Positions 58,312-64,000 of a DNA stretch of 64,000 nucleotides are shown here, piece by piece. Position 1 is the stretch's first letter; each line of letters starts with the position of its first letter. Position numbers and translations under genes: made by a program. The notes beneath the pieces were generated by a model. The model did not search any database and was not told the DNA's origin. It saw only the letters and a list, made by a program, of their open reading frames with translations. This stretch comes from Monosporascus cannonballus (lineage: Eukaryota; Ascomycota; Sordariomycetes; Xylariales): assembly GCA_004154925.1 (NCBI GenBank), contig QJNS01000128.1, positions 62,001 through 126,000 on the forward strand, read 5' to 3'.

Positions 58312-58899
58312 CGCGGGTGTTTGGATTGTACGGTCAGGTGTGGCTAGAGGGTATGTCGCGTAGTGAATTGAACCTCATAGCTATCCCATACCCTTCTTGT
58401 CCCATGGGAATTGGGAATGTCGAAGTCCTCATGTGTTGTCTTTGTGTGTGAATTGCTATACTTGGTTTCTAGTTGTAGTTGGCCAACGATGCGAGAGGAG
58501 ACATTGGATTGACATATGCGACGAACGGAATCTTGCATTAATCGGGGCATGAAGGAAACCTCTCTAAGTGCAAGTCAGAATTGCGGCTTGCCGGGTGCTT
58601 GCATCCAATAAGGATAAAGTTGATGAGGTCACTCCCCCGGGATTCACCTGGCAGAGAAAGGCTTCAGAAGGTGGCTTGTGGCCAGAGCTCCACTCGCCAC
58701 AACTCCCCACAAAACCATCTCATACCACCAATCAAAGCCCGGCTATTTGCATCTTTCTATCAATTGAAGTGCCTCAACCGCTCTAAATCACGACAGAACA
58801 TCCATTCCCTTCTCGATCCTAGTCTCGCCTCCGGGAACATCCGCTCCCTTCACCTCAGCTCCCTTGAGCGGAAGTCAACAGATAGACCGACCCGTCAAT
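58312..58899. promoter_or_regulatory. Divergent promoter region DCTN6/NUO51
   Basis: This 588-bp region is shared by two head-to-head genes. A CT-rich stretch (about 58,795-58,865) lies just upstream of NUO51, a usual fungal core promoter feature. No TATA box is evident. Confidence 0.45.
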
Positions 58900-60507
58900 A
58901 TGCTGTCCAGAACTACGGCGCCGTCGGCAGCCTCTGCGAAGGCTCTGGCGCGCGCTGCTCTGCCGTCCAGCACACAAGCCCGGACCTTCGCGACTGTCCA
59001 GGAGGGAGCCCCGAAGCGGACATATGGCGGTTTGAGAGACCAGGATCGCATATTTCAGAACCTCTACGGCCGTTACCCACCCGATCTTAAGTCCGCAAAG
59101 AAGATGGGAGACTGGCACAAGACGAAGGAAATCATATTGAAGGGTCACGACTGGATCATCGGCGAGGTCAAGGCTTCGGGTCTGCGGGGGAGAGGAGGAG
59201 CTGGCTTCCCTTCTGGTCTGAAATGGGTATGTTGACTTTATGCAACCCCGGGCCTGGGGTTAGCATGTTGTATGCTGACAACATGGCCTCCTAGTCTTTC
59301 ATGAACTTCAAGGACTGGGACAAGGACACCAAGCCGAGATACCTAGTGGTCAACGCCGATGAAGGGGAACCCGGAACCTGCAAAGACCGAGAAATTATGC
59401 GGAAAGACCCCCACAAGCTGATCGAAGGATGCCTGGTCGCCGGCCGAGCCATGAATGCGACCGCCGCCTACATCTACATCCGTGGTGAATTCTACCACGA
59501 AGCTGCCGTTCTTCAAAATGCAATCAACGAGGCCTACGCCGATGGCTTGATCGGAAAGAACGCCTGTGGCTCTGGTTACGATTTCGACGTCTACATCCAC
59601 CGTGGTGCCGGTGCTTACGTCTGTGGTGAGGAGACATCGTTGATAGAGTCATTAGAGGGAAAGCCCGGGAAGCCTCGCCTTAAGCCGCCTTTCCCCGCCG
59701 CTGTCGGTCTTTTCGGGTGCCCGTCTACCGTCGCCAATGTCGAAACCGTCGCTGTTGCGCCCACCATCTGCAGAAGAGGTGGCAGCTGGTTCGCCGGCTT
59801 CGGTCGCGAGCGGAATCAGGGTACCAAACTTTTCTGTATCTCCGGTCATGTCAACAACCCTGTTACGGTCGAGGAGGAGATGAGCATTCCGCTGCGCGAA
59901 CTCATCGATAAGCACTGTGGCGGTGTCAGGGGCGGCTGGGATAACCTGCTCGCCGTCATCCCTGGTGGCTCCTCAACCCCCATCTTGCCGAAACACGTTT
60001 GCGATGACCAGCTAATGGACTTCGACGCGCTCAAGGACAGCCAGTCCGGTCTTGGTACCGCGGCGGTTATCGTCATGGACAAGAGCGCCGATGTCGTCCG
60101 GGGCATTTCTCGCTTAAGCCACTTCTACCGTCACGAGTCATGCGGTCAATGCACTCCGTGCCGAGAAGGTAGCAAGTGGACCGAGCAGATCCTGGCCCGC
60201 TTCGAGAAGGGCCAGGGTCGCGAGCGCGAGATTGACATGTTGCAAGAGCTGACGAAACAAGTTGAGGGACACACTATTTGCGGTACGCAGTCACGTCCAG
60301 AAAGCAGATCACCTAACCGGTACTAACATGCCATTAGCTCTGGGAGAGGCTTTTGCCTGGCCCATCCAGGGCCTCATCCGCCATTTCAGACCCGAGTTGG
60401 AAGCACGCATGCGGAAATATCAGGCAGAACATGGCTCCCAAACCTACGCCGGCGGCTGGCACCCCGATGCTAAAAAGGAGGGTAGATTGATCGCACCCGG
60501 CCAATGA
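58900..60507 (+). CDS. nuo51: NADH dehydrogenase (complex I) 51 kDa subunit
   Basis: This is the NDUFV1/NuoF subunit, carrying FMN, the NADH site and the N3 iron-sulfur cluster at the tip of the complex I matrix arm. Exons 58900-59226, 59295-60282 and 60338-60507 give 494 residues, the normal length. The mitochondrial presequence is rich in Ala, Ser and Arg ([20 protein letters not shown]). FMN/NADH loops: [52 protein letters not shown]. The cluster ligands are [11 protein letters not shown] (three Cys) plus the Cys of EGHTIC, which sits exactly at the second splice junction before ALGEAFAWP. Introns of 68 and 55 bp have regular GT-AG ends; the second has a TACTAAC branch site. Confidence 0.97.
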
Positions 60508-61742
60508 ACACCGCAGCATTGACGAACCATTAAGAGAGTATAGAGGGGTAAGCGCCGCGATGCAGAATGGCCGGAACAGGGGCCAATCGAGGAAGCTTGT
60601 ACTATCCCTAACATAACACGACACTATGTACATACCTATTGATATCTAGTTCTGCTATGTTCTGCATTGGGGTGTTGGAGCACGCCTCAGGAATGCGAGT
60701 GATCTGTAAGGGCGACGGGGCAGATATAGCTTAGTCGCCCGACTATGCATAACTTCGGCTATGTGCTATCAGTCCTTTATGCACCAGCCACTAGTTTGTT
60801 TATATTGATGCGGAAAATATGTATATCGAAGGATAGGGATGCAGAGTCAAGACGGTCGTTACGAAGCAGTGATGAAGGATGGCATCCCGGGTCCTGGATG
60901 ATAGAAGTGTATCCTACTGAAACACTCAGCCCAATGTACATAGTGTCCACAAAGTACATAATTAGGCACTAGCAAGTCCTTCGCTAACCTCCCTGCCTCA
61001 TGGGGTCTCCTTCCACCTGGCACACCCGGGCCCACCAGGTAACTTCTCCATCACCACCAGATATGGGGTTGATTGCAAGACATGGGTTCACTTCCGCCGT
61101 AGCAACCACGGCTTACGTCGTTTAGGTCGCCCCTTTTTCTACGCGCCAGTTGGTAACCAGACTGCCGGGACACCAGGAAGACGCGCCGTTTCAAGAGAAA
61201 ATGAGGGCCGGTGGTCCGCGAGGAGAGAAATCGACGGACCTTCAAGTGATTTAATATTTTCTCGGTTGAAAACATCCAGCTCGCGTTGGAGACCTTTCTA
61301 GATAGATTATATGGGAAGAACCCGGGAAGCGGGCAATCGGAGTGATCCCACAGTGTCAAGGCCCCTCCACCGTTGCGGCCCGAAAGCCGGTTTGGGACTG
61401 CAGGTCCCGCTTGCCCTACAAGACTTCGAAGTGGGTCCCACACCGACTCTATATCTCGGCTTTGCACCGCCGCCGAGACCCCGATCTGGATCAACTTTTT
61501 CCTAATCTACCTACCTATGATACCTCTGTGTTCATGTTCCTAATCTGGCTCGCATAAAACAAACGTGATCATTTTCATGGCATTTGTTTAGCTAGTGCCG
61601 GTTGATTTGGGGGGTCTTCCTCGTCCTGGCGTTACGGTACATGTTCTTTGTGTGCCCTCGCGAAGTGGCTTCGTCGAGGCCGTCGGTCACGGACGGTTCC
61701 AACTCTAGGAGTTGCCACCGCCTGTTCGCCTGCCAGCCGGCT
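60508..61742. other. Intergenic; no recognised gene
   Basis: 3' flank of NUO51 and upstream region of the peroxin. Short frames on both strands (for example 61051-61494 minus) have no recognisable content. No repeats were seen. Confidence 0.4.
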
Positions 61743-63627
61743 ATGGCCCGCACGTTCGAGCAGTTTGTGAGGTTCACGACGGACTCTGGTATGTATATCT
61801 CGTCTCTTTCATTCCTTTTTCTACCTAAGTCTTCCTGTATCCTTCGGCCATTTCTAGTTTACTGTTGATCATTGATACGCTCTAAGGGATCAGTGATCTC
61901 AAGGGCCGATGCGGTCGCCAGACTGTGCAGGACTAGCCCTGTGCATTGTGTGAGTGGTGGCTTTATTGAGCGTAATCTCTACTTTTGGGGAGATTTCTTC
62001 ATTTTCTTTCTCTGTAAAGAAAATGGGGCTGGTTGTCCTTTCACCAGGAACGTTCGGAAGTTGGAGACCCGGTGCCTCCATCTCGCCATACTCAACAGGA
62101 TATCATTACGATATTTCCCTGCTGCAGCGACCAGTTTCAATCATACGGTCATGTTCATCTAAAGCGAACAAAAAATATTTGTGGGGTGCCAGGTTGCAAG
62201 ACAGGTCTGTTGCCCTCTGACTCGGGGGTGAAGTTGGCAATAGAGAAAATCAGGGGGTCGGCGAAAGATGCCAACCCTCCCCAAGGAGGTCCATAGTATG
62301 GTGATAGGACTTAGTGGTTCTGGCCGAACTCAGGCGCGCGCACATAGGTGAGATGGTTGTGGACGTTGGTCCCAGCATCCCACCTAATGTGGCACTTGTT
62401 TGCTCTGTGGCTTTCGTTCTTTTGTTGATAGGAAATGTGGTTGTCCATAGGCCAAAGACCCATTGCTTATTATCAAATATATGTCCTACGTATCAGTTCC
62501 TAATCCTTGTACGCTAGCAGTTATTTAGCCGGGCAGTCTCCTGTGTGCCGGCGTCAGCGGGGGAGACGGCTTCGGGAGTTTGTATTCCGGGCCACACGCC
62601 GGAGCCATCTCCGCGTGGATGGGCCGTCCCATTTCTTTTGTTTACTTTCCATCCACACCGATGCACATCTTGGGGGCCCATGGAATGCTAACATGATACG
62701 TTTGTAGTCGGCCTTGAGAGGACACTACGTCTTTTCCAAGCTGTTGCACAGATCTTGTCGTCGTATACCCTGCCGTTCAACTTACTAATCCACCTCTTCA
62801 CATTATCCACGGAGAAGCCACCTTCACCAGCTTCGACCCACGTCATCCTCTTAGCTCTCCGCCAACGCTTCGCGCTAGCCCGGCGTTTCCTCCGACTCTT
62901 CCGCTTCCTCGAGTCCTTCAGCGCGGCGCAGAAGCTGTACCTCAGCGCCGCCAGCGCGGCCGCCGAGGGCCCCGGGGATTCGAAAGCCCAGCGGCGGGTG
63001 GGAGATACCGGGATCGACGCCGAGGTCTGGCTTGACATATTCGGCCGCACTTTCAACGGCATGTACCTCCTGCTCGAGGCGTCCACGATCGTTGAGGCGC
63101 TGGAGATCGACGGCCTCGCGGTCTGGGCCCCCGAGACCGGCGGCCGCGTCTCCATAGAGGCCCAGCGGTTCTGGCTATTCGCGCTGGTTTGCGGGGTCCT
63201 CGCCGGGCTCGCCAGGATCATAAAGGTCCTCGCGTACACACCCGGGCAGTCCACCGGGGAGGACTACTCGCAAGGCACCGTGGACGAGAACGGCGGGGTC
63301 GCGGGAGCCGTGCCGGAGGACAAGGATCAAGAAGGGAAAACGGAAACGGAGAAGAATTTGACGAATCAGGAGCGGGCGAGCCAGTGGGACATCGCCGAGG
63401 AGAAGCAAAAGACGCGGGAAATGAGCTGGCGACAGGCGCAGGCTAACGTCCGCGGTCTGACGTGCAGCGTTATGGCTAATGCTCTTGATATCGCCTTGCC
63501 GGGAACGGCGGTGGGCTGGCTCAACCTGGAGTCAGGAACGGTCGGTGTGGCCATGTTCATTACGTCGATTCTAACAGGCTGGGACGTCTGGGAGAGATGT
63601 GGACGGGAGGTCAGCGGGATGCGGTGA
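61743..63627 (+). CDS. PEX11-family peroxin (PEX11C-like)
   Basis: This is a peroxisomal membrane protein of the PEX11 family, which elongates membranes for peroxisome division. Exons 61743-61788 and 62708-63627 give about 321 residues. The joined N-terminus MARTFEQFVRFTTDS|VGLERTLRLF followed by QAVAQILSSYTLPFNLLIHL matches the family start (GLER-RL-Q and amphipathic helices). Further landmarks are RFALARRFLRLFRFLESF, TFNGMYLLLEASTIVEAL, RFWLFALVCGVLAGLARI (membrane segment), and the C-terminal NALDIALPGTAVGWL and TSILTGWDVWERC. An acidic/Lys-rich linker of about 60 residues interrupts the middle, as in fungal PEX11C. The intron is 919 bp, ten times the others here. An alternative upstream start in the same frame exists, but MARTFEQF fits the family. 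Confidence 0.85.
61789..62707 (+). other. Long intron in the PEX11-like gene
   Basis: The donor GTATGT follows codon 15 plus one base, the acceptor is TTTGTAG, and a GCTAAC branch-like site lies about 20 bases before it. At 919 bp it is exceptional for this window. The content has no recognised gene, RNA or transposon termini. Confidence 0.7.
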
Positions 63628-64000
63628 GGCACATGTTACTAGCCACATCTTTTATATGTAACGTCACAATCCACTAAATTTGGACATTATGTCCATCCAC
63701 GATAGCTTCAAATGGATGGATGTCCATGTTGGGACAATCTAAAGGGGTGGATTGGGCTTGGCGGTTGCGCAACGGATTGTGCAACCGGTGGACTTCGGTT
63801 GAGTAGCTTTGACCTTTGCCTGTCCTTCTCCTACGGCGATAGCGGCTCTAGAATCAGACATTAACTCCATGTGTACCTAGAACCATTCAATTGTCGGTCT
63901 TGAAACAAAGACAGCGCTCTATTTATGATTTTCATCAAAGAAACCCTGGTCCAGCCCCAAATGCCAGAATTATCGCCCTGGGCCAGTGTTACTAATTGTT
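63628..64000. other. 3' flank of PEX11-like gene
   Basis: Nothing recognisable except a short inverted repeat (TGTCCATCCA at about 63,690 against TGGATGGATGTCCA at about 63,714), which could form a hairpin near the gene end. Confidence 0.4.

Overview
The window reads as nuclear DNA of a filamentous ascomycete (Pezizomycotina, probably Sordariomycetes; genus not determinable from sequence alone). The reasons are short introns of about 45-90 bp with GT-AG and occasional GC-AG ends and CTAAC-like branch sites; GC-rich coding regions for fungal proteins (FMP52, a PEX11-like peroxin, PNG1, RIB3, COQ3, complex I 51 kDa subunit); and a 5' third that looks destroyed by repeat-induced point mutation (RIP). 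That third is extremely AT-rich, CpA/TpG are replaced by TpA, and the retrotransposon reading frames are full of stops.

Positions 1 to about 27,050 are a retrotransposon graveyard that can be resolved exactly. A solo LTR (2710-2853 plus 23829-24109, target duplication GACAG) was split by a plus-strand Ty3/gypsy element B (2854-23823, duplication ACCAA). B was in turn invaded by a 532-bp terminal-repeat miniature element (8568-9099, duplication TCTAG) and by two gypsy elements in the opposite orientation, C (9113-15969, CTAAT) and D (16323-23032, CTAAA/CTAAG). The 3' part of another copy, A, fills 1-2246. Another solo LTR lies at 26726-27043 (AAGTT). The gypsy family carries an extra reading frame on the strand opposite to pol, next to the 3' LTR.

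Positions 27,050-31,730 are a decaying border: an MFS transporter gene with a one-base frameshift and a truncated amidase relic with tryptophan codons turned into stops. From 31,976 the window is ordinary gene space: a membrane-anchored spermine-synthase-like protein (minus), ERCC1/Rad10 (plus), a secreted GH47 mannosidase (plus), a METTL21-type methyltransferase (minus), FMP52 (minus, with a local frame swap), a short-chain dehydrogenase (minus), PNG1 (minus), a P450 pseudogene (minus), RIB3 (minus), COQ3 (plus), a decayed amidoligase (plus), dynactin p27/DCTN6 (minus) facing the NADH dehydrogenase 51 kDa subunit (plus), and a PEX11-family peroxin (plus) with an unusually long intron.

There is no biosynthetic cluster. 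The housekeeping genes are independent, and accessory genes (MFS, amidase, P450, amidoligase) are the ones that are broken. No rRNA, tRNA, CRISPR array or prokaryotic feature was seen. Exon borders were placed by eye from splice signals and protein family conservation.
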